Notes under the pieces: model-generated | What the model saw: the letters and a program-made list of their open reading frames with translations, nothing else | The model's database searches: none | What the model was told of the DNA's origin: nothing | Source: an uncultured Prevotella sp. | Lineage (GTDB): Bacteria > Bacteroidota > Bacteroidia > Bacteroidales > Bacteroidaceae | Reading direction: 5' to 3' | DNA length: 40,013 nt | Assembly (NCBI GenBank): GCA_900541335.1 | Contig: UQJC01000017.1 | Location: forward strand, 1 to 40,013 | Made by a program: the position numbers and the translations under genes | In this document: positions 16,266 through 25,021 of the stretch, one piece after another | Numbering within the stretch: position 1 is the stretch's first letter | Layout of the letters: the number at the start of each line of letters is the position of its first letter

Positions 16266-16274
16266 GCAAAGGTA
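16266..16274 (-). promoter_or_regulatory. -7 promoter element of ksgA
   Basis: The minus strand reads TACCTTTGC, about 61 bp before the ksgA start. It lies downstream of the plus-strand element at 16221, so the two transcripts would overlap at their 5' ends by roughly 20-30 nt. Confidence 0.6.
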
Positions 16275-16323
16275 AGCAATAATTTGAGAAACGATTGACC
16301 AACGAATATTCCACCCTTCGTGA

Positions 16324-17340
16324 GTGGTTCTCCTTATTTTGAAACACTTTATCAAACTCTTACTGCAAATTTGCCTTCCCTTTGTACTGGGTATTAGCAT
16401 CCTCTGGTGGATGTACCGAGGCACTGATTGGAATAATTTCTTTGACTGTGTACTTCACGAAATGAAGTGGAGTTGGATGCTCCTTTCGCTGGCATTCGGC
16501 ATTCTGCCCCAAATGGCACGCGCCTGGCGTTGGAAAATGGCCTTGGAGCCCATTGGCGAACATCCACGCCGTACGACTTGTATCGATGCCATCTTTCTCT
16601 CGTATGCAGCAAGCCTCGTTATTCCCCGCGTGGGCGAAGTGACCCGATGCGGAACGCTTAAGAAATGTGACGGCATCTCCTTCACCAAATCCTTGGGAAC
16701 GGTTGTAACTGAACGCCTCGTAGACTCGTTGCTGATGTTGCTTTTTACAGGAGTAGCCTTTCTAACCCAATTACCGATGTTTCTCCACTTTCTTAACCAA
16801 ACGGGCACGAATGTGGAAGACATACTCCATAAGTTTACGGGGACAGGCTATTTGGTAACTGGCGTTTGTCTCGTAGCCATCTTGATTACTTCTGCCCTGT
16901 TGATGAAACGTTACGCGCTCTTCAAGAAGGGACGGAGCATTCTTCACGATGTGTGGGTCGGCATTCTCTCTTTAAAGAATGTGAGCAACCTCCCTCTTTA
17001 TCTATTCTATAGTATTCTCATCTGGGTAGGTTACTTCCTGCATTTTTACATCGCTTTCTTCAGTTTCGACTTTACGGCTTCGATTGGTCCTTCAGCCGCT
17101 TTCCTCATCTTTTGTGTCGGTACCTTTGCGGTATTGGTTCCAACCCCTAACGGAGCAGGGCCCTGGCATTTTGCGGTCAAGACAATGCTGGTGCTCTATG
17201 GTATCGCAGAGCCCAAGGCAATTCTCTTTGCCCTCGTGGTGCATACGATTCAAACTGCACTGGTCGTGCTGCTCGGTGTATTCGGTTGGATTCGATTGAA
17301 TCTGAGGAAAAAGATTACCCCGCAATTGCAGCAAGCGTAA
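16324..17340 (+). CDS. Lysylphosphatidylglycerol synthase TM / flippase-like domain protein
   Basis: A 338-residue inner-membrane protein with about eight hydrophobic segments and no catalytic domain. It matches the LPG_synthase_TM (UPF0104) pattern: WRWKMALEP after the second segment, FLSYAASLVIPRVGEVTRCGTLKKCDG, and GTVVTERLVDSLLML. A later segment reads LVPTPNGAGPWHFAVK. In MprF this module flips lipids; stand-alone members are taken to be lipid flippases or to help lipid transport. An in-frame TGA stands right before the GTG at 16324, and no ATG is available near the N-terminus, so the start is GTG at 16324 or TTG at 16339. It is divergent from ksgA. Confidence 0.82.
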   Translation: MVLLILKHFIKLLLQICLPFVLGISILWWMYRGTDWNNFFDCVLHEMKWSWMLLSLAFGILPQMARAWRWKMALEPIGEHPRRTTCIDAIFLSYAASLVIPRVGEVTRCGTLKKCDGISFTKSLGTVVTERLVDSLLMLLFTGVAFLTQLPMFLHFLNQTGTNVEDILHKFTGTGYLVTGVCLVAILITSALLMKRYALFKKGRSILHDVWVGILSLKNVSNLPLYLFYSILIWVGYFLHFYIAFFSFDFTASIGPSAAFLIFCVGTFAVLVPTPNGAGPWHFAVKTMLVLYGIAEPKAILFALVVHTIQTALVVLLGVFGWIRLNLRKKITPQLQQA

Positions 17341-17551
17341 GAAGGAAGGACAGTAAGCTCGACAAGTCGTTAAGTCGACTTCATTCGCAGAGTCGATTTA
17401 AATCGATTTATGTCGACATAATTCGATATAAATCGACTCGCGGCACAAAGCCCCTAAGCTTCACCAGCGGCTCATCGACTCGCGGCAAAGGGCTCTGTAG
17501 CCTCTTCCCCCGCATTCCTCTAAAATATCAACCCCCTAATAATATCACACC
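17341..17551. other. Intergenic region with a cluster of TCGA-centred palindromes
   Basis: AAGTCGACTT (17372..17381), TCGATTTAAATCGA (17393..17406) and TATGTCGACATA (17409..17420) are perfect palindromes, followed by the less regular TTCGATATAAATCGAC. The 12-mer TCGACTCGCGGC occurs twice, at 17433..17444 and 17475..17486. The region lies between the flippase-like gene and pepD. No standard -7 element was recognised. Confidence 0.7.
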
Positions 17552-19009
17552 ATGAATGAAATTGCCAACCTGCAACCGCAGGCTATCTGGAAGAATTTCG
17601 ATCTTCTTACTCAAGTTCCCCGTCCGTCTGGTTACCTAGTGAAGGTACAACAGTTCTTGCTCGATTGGGCTAAAGAAAAAGGCGTAGAAGCCTTCCAGGA
17701 CGAGGCCGGTAACATCATCATGCGCAAGCCCGCAACTCCCGGTATGGAAGACCGCAAATGCGTAACCCTACAGGGACACATGGATATGGTGCCTCAGAAA
17801 ACACTCGAGAGCACACACAACTTTGAAACAGACCCCATCGAAACCTACATCGACGGCGAATGGGTGAAGGCTAAAGGCACTACACTCGGAGCTGACGACG
17901 GTATGGCTGTGGCTACCATCATGGCTATCATGGAGGACGACACGTTAAAGCACGGTCCCATCGAAGGCTTTATTACAGCCGATGAGGAAACGACTATGCA
18001 CGGCGTGAACCACATGAAGGCAGATGTGCTCGAAGGTGACATTTTGCTGAACCTTGACAACGAAACCGAGGGTGAAATGATCATCGGTTCGGCGGGTGGT
18101 GTCAACATGAACGCTACCTTGGAATACCAGGAGGAAGCAACCGACGCAAGCGACGTGGCTGTAAAGGTTACGCTCCATAACCTGCTCGGTGGTCACTCTG
18201 GATTGGAAATCAACGAAGGTCGTTGCAACGCCAACAAGGCGATGGCACGCCTTGTACAGGATGCAATTGCTAACTTCGAAGCTCGCTTGGCTTCATGGAA
18301 GGGTGGCAACATGCGCAATGCTATTCCCCGCGAAGCTGAGGTGGTTCTCACACTCCCGAAGGAAAACGTGGCCGCATTCTGCGAAGTGGTAGACGAATGG
18401 CGCGAAACGCTGAAGGGTGAATATGGCTTTGTTGAAAAGGAATTGACGCTCGACTGCGAAGAGGTGGCTCTGCCCGCCATGCTTGTACCCGAAGAAATCC
18501 AAGACAACTTGGTCAATGCACTGTGTGCTGCCCACAACGGTGTACTCCGCTTCATCCCCGAGGTGCCGAGCATTGTGGAAACTTCTTCGAACTTGGCTAT
18601 CGTTGAAATCGGTGGCGGCAAAGCGAAGTTCCTCATCTTAATTCGTTCTTCACGCGACTCGATGCGTGAATGCTGCGCAGAAACACTGGAAAGTGCTTTC
18701 GCTATGGCAGGCATGAAGGTGGAATTGAGTGGTGACTATCCCGCTTGGCAACCTAACCCGCAGAGCGAAATTGTGGAACTCATGAAGGGCATCTACCACG
18801 AACTCTTCAACGCAGAAAACCGCGTTCAGGTCATTCACGCCGGTTTGGAATGTGGTGTGATCGGTGCGCTCCGTCCGGCTATGGACTTGGTAAGCTTCGG
18901 TCCCACGCTCCGCTCACCGCATACGCCTAACGAACGTTGCCACATCCCCAGTGTGCAGAAGTATTGGGACTTTGTGAAGGTTATCCTTGAACGCATCCCT
19001 AAGAAATAA
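17552..19009 (+). CDS. pepD: Aminoacyl-histidine dipeptidase (PepD)
   Basis: A 485-residue M20-family zinc metallopeptidase that splits dipeptides and short peptides such as Xaa-His in the cytosol. The first metal ligand is in LQGHMDMVPQ, the bridging Asp in GADDGMAVATIMA, and the catalytic Glu pair in TADEETTMHGV. The dimerisation (lid) domain covers about residues 205-385, including LHNLLGGHSGLEINEGRCNANKAM. A final metal ligand His is in RSPHTPNERCHIPSV. The length matches E. coli PepD (485). The start ATG at 17552 gives MNEIANLQPQAIWKNF, typical of the family. A strong terminator follows. Confidence 0.95.
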   Translation: MNEIANLQPQAIWKNFDLLTQVPRPSGYLVKVQQFLLDWAKEKGVEAFQDEAGNIIMRKPATPGMEDRKCVTLQGHMDMVPQKTLESTHNFETDPIETYIDGEWVKAKGTTLGADDGMAVATIMAIMEDDTLKHGPIEGFITADEETTMHGVNHMKADVLEGDILLNLDNETEGEMIIGSAGGVNMNATLEYQEEATDASDVAVKVTLHNLLGGHSGLEINEGRCNANKAMARLVQDAIANFEARLASWKGGNMRNAIPREAEVVLTLPKENVAAFCEVVDEWRETLKGEYGFVEKELTLDCEEVALPAMLVPEEIQDNLVNALCAAHNGVLRFIPEVPSIVETSSNLAIVEIGGGKAKFLILIRSSRDSMRECCAETLESAFAMAGMKVELSGDYPAWQPNPQSEIVELMKGIYHELFNAENRVQVIHAGLECGVIGALRPAMDLVSFGPTLRSPHTPNERCHIPSVQKYWDFVKVILERIPKK

Positions 19010-19069
19010 GGAGTTGTCGAAAAAAAGTCTGCCCGTTTCCTATAGGAAAGGACAGTGCAATAACAATAG

Positions 19070-19105
19070 AAAAAGGTTCTCCTCTTTAGCGAGGAGAACC
19101 TTTTT
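19070..19105 (+). terminator. Terminator of pepD
   Basis: A perfect 15 bp stem (AAAAAGGTTCTCCTC / GAGGAGAACCTTTTT) with loop TTTAGC, 60 bp after the pepD stop codon. It is symmetrical enough to serve the convergent lipoprotein locus as well. Confidence 0.88.
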
Positions 19106-19161
19106 CGTTTCATAGTAAGCCCATCTAAAGAGGTTAGCAACTTAGCAGGCTTAGCACGCTA

Positions 19162-19965
19162 TCAATTGAGCGGTATCGGCGTGGTTACCGAACCATATCC
19201 GCTCCAATACCCTGCCCCGCCACGGATATTGGTAGGCAGGTTGAGAAAGGTGGAAAAAAAGAGGGCGGTAATCCAGTAAAGCGAGGTCTCGAAAGCAGGC
19301 TGTACGATACGCGGTGCAGTATGGGTGAAAGCTCCCCCTTCGACTTGCGAATATTGGGGAACGATCCAATGGCCTGCGGCCTCGACTCCAGCCTGCCATC
19401 GGCCGTAACGAAAACGTCCTTTGTATCCAAAGTCGGTGATAGAAGAAGGAAGTTTTCCCCAAAGTCCTTCCATCTTCAACCGGAATCGGTTGGAGTAATG
19501 CGTCAAATAAAGGTTATTCAGGACTTCCATGCCCTCGGCATTTTTATAATGATGGTGGATGGCTCCTAAATAAATGTATTGATAATCGCTGCTACCAGAT
19601 ACTTTTTCCCGCTGTTCGGAAGTGCCGAGTGATTTTTTCAAACTATTCCATACGTCACGTCCCCATCTTTCGACTGCGTTCCATTGATAAACCTCATCAT
19701 TGTAGGTCGCATCAATATGATGCATAAAGTCTGCCATGGCCTGAAAGTCTGCCGCAGACGTCAGCTACATAAACTTCATAGCGACCTTGTCCAGACGCTC
19801 TTTTTGCTGCGCTTGATTCAGTGCTTCTCCTTTATCTGGAGTTTCGGGCTGAACGGGGGGATTGGGATTAGGTTCAGTACCTTCGTTATCATCACCACAG
19901 GCGGTAAGGGTTAAGGCACCGGTAAAGAGCAATGCCAAGAGTTTGCTTGATTCATAAAACTTCAT
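19162..19965 (-). pseudogene. Bacteroidota lipoprotein interrupted by an in-frame amber codon
   Basis: Reading from ATG at 19965, the first part encodes 66 residues with a lipoprotein signal (LALLFTGALTLTAC, lipobox Cys23) and an acidic/Pro-rich tether. It ends at a TAG at 19765..19767. The same frame then continues without a break for another 200 codons (LTSAADFQAMADFMHHID and on) to 19162. The amphipathic stretch KERLDKVAMKFM before the stop and ADFQAMADFM after it look like one helical domain, so a single nonsense change such as CAG to TAG is the simplest reading. The full product would be about 267 residues, a surface or periplasmic lipoprotein with an aromatic-rich C-terminal half. I do not recognise the family. 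Alternatives are a sequencing error, amber readthrough, or two separate genes. Confidence 0.7.
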
Positions 19966-20582
19966 GTGACTGTGTGTGTTAGTTGTCTGTTGCTTCTTCC
20001 AGACAGTGAATAATTATAGGTAAGTAAGGAGAAGATAAGGTCAGAAGCTCATAGGCTCGACTTCACTTTCTACCCCATCATGGAAGAAAGTGTAGGAACA
20101 GACCTTACCCCATTAAAGAAAAAAATACAATTGTTATGTAATAACGCCGCTATATAACACTTAATCAATTCAACATAACATCTCATCCTTAAAAATTACA
20201 CTTCTATCCTATTACAACTACCAAAATCAGTAGTAAAAGGTTCCTCTATACCTTTCTAACAATTAGCAAAGTGAACTAACAGGAGATATTACAACCTGAA
20301 GGAAAAGAAGGGTGAATCATGAACAGAATGAATATAAAATGGTAGTTTTGCGCCTGTCTTAAAAAAGCAGTCCACTTGCTACAACAGTGACAGGAAGCCC
20401 AAGAGTTCCATCGCCAATTATCAGCCTTGGTTTTCCCCGAGCTATGGGATAGCAGGGTACATTTTGCCCGCTTATTTTCTCCCCCTCTTGGAAACAATCA
20501 TTTTTAAACGCACGTCAATTTCCTAAGGAAGCTACCAATCCTCCTTTATTTCCCAACTCCTAATTCCACTCTGATTAACCGC
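19966..20582. other. AT-rich intergenic region upstream of the acyltransferase gene
   Basis: About 617 bp without a convincing gene. Most of the left part (20090..20280) is AT-rich. A plus-strand -7 candidate, TAGTTTTGC, is at 20343..20351; if used, the acyltransferase gene would have a leader of about 225 nt. No promoter for the minus-strand lipoprotein locus was recognised. Confidence 0.5.
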
Positions 20583-21656
20583 ATGGCAAACTTCGGATTT
20601 ATCACCGCGCTTCGCTTTCCACTGGCATTACTTGTGGTGTTCATTCATGCTTACAATGCACCGTGGCAAACCGTTGAGGGAGAAACGCTACAACGCTTTG
20701 CGACCTTCTTCTCCCATACGGTGCCTGCCTTTTCCGTTCCCTTGTTCTTTGCCATTTCGGGCTTTCTCTTTTTTCGACGCACTCCTTCCCTTACGCCTTC
20801 GCTTTATGGCGACAAGCTCCGGCGCAGAGTACATACACTCCTTATTCCTTACCTGGTATGGAACCTGATTGCCTTTGCCCTCTATGCCCTGAAGGATATG
20901 GCGGCGGGAAGCCCCCTCAGTCTAGATATAAGTCCCGATATTTTCTGGGGATGCAAGGTACGCGGCTCGACGGGTGAAAATCTTTTCGGTCTTCCCTATG
21001 CTGCCGCGACAGCTCCCATTCAACTTCAACTATGGTTCGTGCGCGACCTGCTCGTGCTCACCCTCCTGGCTCCGCTCTTTTCCTTTCTTATCCGACGTAT
21101 GAATTGGGGCGCGCTACTCCTCTTGGGGGGCATTTATTATACCCATTTATGGGGCAACCCCGGGGGACTTTCTTTCGAAGGTTTTTGGTACTTCGGACTC
21201 GGAGCATGGTGTGGTATTAAACATATAGATGTGGCCGGATTGGCACGCAGACTGTTTCCACTCAGTCTCACGCTTACGCTCCTCACACTACTTCTTTCGC
21301 CCAGTCTTATCGGAAGTTCCCTTCCTCCCACCCTACGCCTGCTGGTGGCTGAAGTCTACAACTATGCTGCGATACTGACCGCCATCGGCTTGGCAACTCG
21401 CTACGCAGCCTGCCGACAAACGCCGCCACTTTTAGCAGACAGTAGCTTTTTCCTCTATGCTTCGCACACCATTGTGTTGTTGCCCCTTACAACTGCGGCA
21501 GTTTCGTTCGGAAGCGCACAAGGGGAAGCCATCCAATTGTTACTCTTCCTTACTTGCCCAATCGTAGCGGTAGCCATCTGTTTGACTGCTTTTGCATTCC
21601 TAACCTGCTATCTGCCGAAACTGAGTGCACCCCTTTGTGGAAAACCTATCCGGTAA
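20583..21656 (+). CDS. Acyltransferase family 3 membrane protein
   Basis: A 357-residue inner-membrane protein with about ten hydrophobic segments. It fits the Acyl_transf_3 (OafA/NodX/WecH) family, whose members O-acylate surface glycans or other acceptors using acyl-CoA. The opening ITALRFPLALLVVFIHAYNAP has the early catalytic-type His (FIHAYN), and FSVPLFFAISGFLFFRR is the usual second-segment motif. RRRVHTLLIPYLVWNLIAF and LWFVRDLLVLTLLAPL are also typical. No glycan synthesis gene lies nearby, so the acceptor is unknown. The metY gene follows on the same strand after 79 bp. Confidence 0.85.
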   Translation: MANFGFITALRFPLALLVVFIHAYNAPWQTVEGETLQRFATFFSHTVPAFSVPLFFAISGFLFFRRTPSLTPSLYGDKLRRRVHTLLIPYLVWNLIAFALYALKDMAAGSPLSLDISPDIFWGCKVRGSTGENLFGLPYAAATAPIQLQLWFVRDLLVLTLLAPLFSFLIRRMNWGALLLLGGIYYTHLWGNPGGLSFEGFWYFGLGAWCGIKHIDVAGLARRLFPLSLTLTLLTLLLSPSLIGSSLPPTLRLLVAEVYNYAAILTAIGLATRYAACRQTPPLLADSSFFLYASHTIVLLPLTTAAVSFGSAQGEAIQLLLFLTCPIVAVAICLTAFAFLTCYLPKLSAPLCGKPIR

Positions 21657-21735
21657 GCCTCCTTCATTTCCGAATCTGACTGACGCGATTGAAACTAAAC
21701 CTTGCACTTCATCCTACATAAAAACAAATAAGAAT

Positions 21736-23004
21736 ATGAAACCATCAACCCTTTGCGTACAAGGCGGCTGGCAACCCAAGAAGGGCGAGCCGCGTGTGCT
21801 TCCCATTTACCAAAGCACAACCTTCAAATACGATAACAGCGAACAAATGGCTCGCCTCTTTGATCTCAAGGATACGGGCTACTTCTATACCCGTCTGCAA
21901 AACCCCACCAACGATGCGGTTGCAGCAAAGATTGCCGCACTCGAAGGCGGTGTAGCCGCTATGCTCACTTCAAGCGGTCAAGCAGCCAGCTTCTATGCCG
22001 TATTTAACATCTGCGAAGCTGGCGACCACTTTATCTCCTCTTCAACCATCTACGGAGGTACGTACAACCTCTTTGGCGTTACCATGAAGAAGATGGGCAT
22101 TGAGTGCACCTTTATTGATCCCGATGCAAGTGACGAGGAAATTGAAAAAGCTTTCCGTCCCAATACGAAATGTTTCTTTGGTGAAACCATCTCGAACCCG
22201 GGCGGCGTCGTTTTCGACATTGAACGCTTTGCACGCATCGCTCATAGCCATGGTGTTCCCCTCATTGTAGATAACACTTTTGCCACCCCGATTAACTGTC
22301 GCCCCTTCGAATGGGGAGCTGACATTGTAACGCACTCTACCACTAAATACATGGACGGACATGCTACCGCCGTGGGTGGTTGCATTGTAGACAGCGGTAA
22401 CTTTGACTGGAGTGCTTATCCCGACAAGTTCCCCGGACTCTGCGCACCCGATGAAAGCTATCATGGACTTGCCTACGCAGAGAGCTTTGGTAAAATGGCT
22501 TATATCACGAAGGCTACGGCACAACTCATGCGCGACCTCGGAAGCATCCAAAGTCCAGAGAATGCGTTCCTGCTGAATCTCGGACTCGAAACACTCCATC
22601 TGCGTATGAAACAGCACTGTGCCAACGCGCAGCGCGTAGCTGAGTTTCTCCAAGCAGACCCGCGTGTGGCTTGGGTCAACTACGCCGGACTGCCGAATAA
22701 CAAATACCACGCTTTGGCTCAGAAATACCTTCCCAATGGAGGTTGTGGCGTAATTGCATTCGGACTGAAGGGTTCACGTGAAGAGGCCATTCGCTTCATG
22801 GATTCACTCCGGATGATTTGCATCGTAACCCATGTTGCTGATGCCCGCACCTGTGTGCTCCATCCCGCCAGCCATACCCACCGTCAACTTTCTGACGAGC
22901 AGCTTCGCGAAGCAGGTGTCGCTCCCGACCTCATCCGTTTGAGCGTCGGTATTGAAGATGTAGAGGACATCTTAGCTGACATCCGTCAAGCACTCGATGC
23001 TTAA
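21736..23004 (+). CDS. metY: O-acetylhomoserine sulfhydrylase-type PLP enzyme (MetY)
   Basis: A 422-residue enzyme of the Cys/Met metabolism PLP family, most likely O-acetylhomoserine aminocarboxypropyltransferase, which makes homocysteine directly from sulfide. STLCVQGGWQPKKGEPRVLPIYQSTTFKY is the MetY-type opening. The PLP-binding Tyr/Arg pair is in YFYTRLQNPT, SSGQAAS binds the phosphate, VDNTFATP holds the cofactor Asp, and Lys204 in HSTTKYMDGHATAVGG forms the Schiff base. The length suits MetY better than cystathionine gamma-synthase (about 380). I use ATG 21736; a longer frame from 21625 overlaps the end of the acyltransferase gene. Methionine gamma-lyase is an alternative. A strong terminator follows. 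Confidence 0.88.
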   Translation: MKPSTLCVQGGWQPKKGEPRVLPIYQSTTFKYDNSEQMARLFDLKDTGYFYTRLQNPTNDAVAAKIAALEGGVAAMLTSSGQAASFYAVFNICEAGDHFISSSTIYGGTYNLFGVTMKKMGIECTFIDPDASDEEIEKAFRPNTKCFFGETISNPGGVVFDIERFARIAHSHGVPLIVDNTFATPINCRPFEWGADIVTHSTTKYMDGHATAVGGCIVDSGNFDWSAYPDKFPGLCAPDESYHGLAYAESFGKMAYITKATAQLMRDLGSIQSPENAFLLNLGLETLHLRMKQHCANAQRVAEFLQADPRVAWVNYAGLPNNKYHALAQKYLPNGGCGVIAFGLKGSREEAIRFMDSLRMICIVTHVADARTCVLHPASHTHRQLSDEQLREAGVAPDLIRLSVGIEDVEDILADIRQALDA

Positions 23005-23035
23005 TGGATGATGTTCTCTGACAGACCATTGTTAT

Positions 23036-23083
23036 AAGGTCAGGCAAACGGTGTAGAAACCCGTTTGCCTGACCTTATTTTTT
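23036..23083 (+). terminator. Terminator of metY
   Basis: AAGGTCAGGCAAACGG (23036..23051) pairs with CCGTTTGCCTGACCTT (23061..23076), followed by a run of seven T at 23077..23083 after one A. It is 32 bp after the metY stop codon. Confidence 0.9.
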
Positions 23084-23169
23084 GAATGGAAAACCTCGCT
23101 TATCACGGAATTTACGGTCAATCTACGCGTGGAGCCCTCGTGTATTCACACTCTGTAACGATAAAATCG

Positions 23170-23178
23170 TACCTTTGC
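23170..23178 (+). promoter_or_regulatory. -7 promoter element of the SulP gene
   Basis: TACCTTTGC matches TAnnTTTGC, 34 bp upstream of the ATG at 23212. This supports that start over the longer frame opening at 23086. Confidence 0.7.
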
Positions 23179-23211
23179 AACGCAATTTTAATTTATCCAA
23201 CTAAACTTTTA

Positions 23212-24912
23212 ATGAGTCATTCTACTTTTGCGCCGCGTCTATTTAGCGAATTGCGGCATTACAACAAGGAGAAGTTGGCAGCAGACTTAATGGCCGGACT
23301 GATAGTCGGCATCGTAGCGCTGCCACTCGCCATTGCCTTTGGTATCGCCTCAGGCGTATCCCCTTCACAAGGCATTCTGACTGCCATCATTGGTGGTTTT
23401 TTAGTGTCCGTACTGGGCGGTAGCCGTGTTCAGATCGGCGGTCCAACGGGTGCCTTTATCGTCATCATCTACGGCATTGTCAGCAACCCCGAGCTGGGAC
23501 TTTCTGGCCTGATGATTGCCACCATGCTAGCAGGTATCTTCCTCATTGTACTGGGTGTCTGCCGACTGGGTACGATTATTAAGTTCATTCCTTACCCGAT
23601 TGTCGTCGGCTTTACGAGCGGTATTGCAGTAACCATCTTTACCACGCAGATTAAAGACCTGTTCGGTCTGACCATCGAAGGCAGTCTGCCGGGTGACTTC
23701 ATTTCCAAATGGGTTGTTTACTTCAGCCACTTCCAAACGATTGATTGGATCACGACAGCTGTGGGCATCTTGAGTGTCTTGGTCATCATACTTACGCCGA
23801 AGGTATCGCGCAAGATTCCGGGTTCACTCGTTGCAATCATTATCATGACGGTAGCTGTCTATTTCTTGAACAGTCACACTTCTCTTCACGTCAATACCAT
23901 CGGCGATCAGTTTGGCGAAATCAAAGCCGCCATTCCGGAGCTTCAGATTCCTAACTTGACTTGGGAAAACGTCAAGAGCCTCTTCCCGACCGCAATGGTT
24001 ATTGCCGTACTCGGCGCCATTGAGTCTTTGCTCTCTGCTACCGTAGCCGACGGTGTTTGCGGTGACCACCACAACTCCAACCAAGAGTTAATTGGTCAAG
24101 GTGTTGCCAACCTCTGCACACCGCTCTTCGGCGGTATTCCCTGTACCGGTGCCATTGCCCGCACAATGACCAATATCAACAACGGCGGTCGTACCCCGGT
24201 TGCAGGCGTGGTTCATGCCCTGGTATTGCTGGTCATCTTCCTCGTACTGATGCCTTTGGCCGCTTACATCCCGATGGCTTGTCTCGCTGGTGTACTGGTC
24301 ATCGTTTCGTACAACATGAGCGGTTGGCGTACCTTCATGCAGCTGATGAAGAATCCGAAGAGCGATGTCATCGTGCTGTTCATCACTTTCTTCCTGACGG
24401 TCATCTTCGACCTCACCGTAGCCATTGAGGTGGGTTTGCTCATTGCTTGTCTTCTCTTTATGAAGCGTATGGCTGAAACCACGCAGATTAAGGTGTTGGA
24501 AGACGAAATCGACCCGAACGATGAGACGGATGCGCTGGTTCACGAAGAAGCCCTCGCTATTCCCGATGGAGTGGAAGTATACGAAATCAATGGTCCTTAC
24601 TTCTTCGGTATTGCCAACAAGTTTGAAGAACTGATGGCGGCCATGGACGACCATCCCAAGGTACGCGTCATTCGTATGCGCCGTGTACCCTTCATCGATT
24701 CAACGGGTATTCACAATCTGCAAAACCTCTGCGAAATCAGTCACCGCGAAGGTACACACATCGTTCTCTCGGGCGTAACCCCCAACGTTTACAACGTCCT
24801 TGAGCACAACGGCTTCTGCCAGCTTTTAGGCAAGGACCACATCTGTCCCAACATTAACGTAGCACTCGACCGTGCAGCTTCCATCGTGAAGCGTAGCGAA
24901 GGTAAGGCTTAA
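23212..24912 (+). CDS. SulP family anion transporter with STAS domain
   Basis: A 566-residue inner-membrane carrier. About 12-14 hydrophobic segments cover residues 20-425. LPLAIAFGIASGVSPSQGILTAIIGGFLVSVLGGSRVQIGGPTGAF is the SulP core, and IPCTGAIARTMTNINNGGRTPVAGVVHA is the second conserved block. A cytosolic STAS domain follows (VEVYEINGPYFFGIANKF, VRVIRMRRVPFIDSTGIHNL), about residues 460-560. SulP members move sulfate, bicarbonate or other anions with H+ or Na+. Sulfate would suit the neighbouring metY, bicarbonate is an alternative, and sequence alone does not decide. The start is set by the -7 element at 23170. Confidence 0.92.
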   Translation: MSHSTFAPRLFSELRHYNKEKLAADLMAGLIVGIVALPLAIAFGIASGVSPSQGILTAIIGGFLVSVLGGSRVQIGGPTGAFIVIIYGIVSNPELGLSGLMIATMLAGIFLIVLGVCRLGTIIKFIPYPIVVGFTSGIAVTIFTTQIKDLFGLTIEGSLPGDFISKWVVYFSHFQTIDWITTAVGILSVLVIILTPKVSRKIPGSLVAIIIMTVAVYFLNSHTSLHVNTIGDQFGEIKAAIPELQIPNLTWENVKSLFPTAMVIAVLGAIESLLSATVADGVCGDHHNSNQELIGQGVANLCTPLFGGIPCTGAIARTMTNINNGGRTPVAGVVHALVLLVIFLVLMPLAAYIPMACLAGVLVIVSYNMSGWRTFMQLMKNPKSDVIVLFITFFLTVIFDLTVAIEVGLLIACLLFMKRMAETTQIKVLEDEIDPNDETDALVHEEALAIPDGVEVYEINGPYFFGIANKFEELMAAMDDHPKVRVIRMRRVPFIDSTGIHNLQNLCEISHREGTHIVLSGVTPNVYNVLEHNGFCQLLGKDHICPNINVALDRAASIVKRSEGKA

Positions 24913-24936
24913 AACATAGCTACCTATACCACAAAC

Positions 24937-24984
24937 AAAGCCCTGGAAGGAATGAGCATCATTCACTTCCAGGGCTTTTTCTTT
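24937..24984. terminator. Bidirectional terminator between the SulP and GH84 genes
   Basis: AAAGCCCTGGAAG (24937..24949) pairs with CTTCCAGGGCTTT (24966..24978), with an inner AATGA/TCATT pairing, followed by TTCTTT on the plus strand and TTTGTTTG on the minus strand. It separates convergent genes. Confidence 0.85.
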
Positions 24985-25021
24985 ATCCCTAAGCTTCACT
25001 ACTTAGCGCGAAGCTTTCATA

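Noticed and set aside
20276..20497. A 73-codon frame on the minus strand upstream of the acyltransferase gene
   Set aside because: No motif and unlike neighbouring genes in composition; the region looks noncoding.
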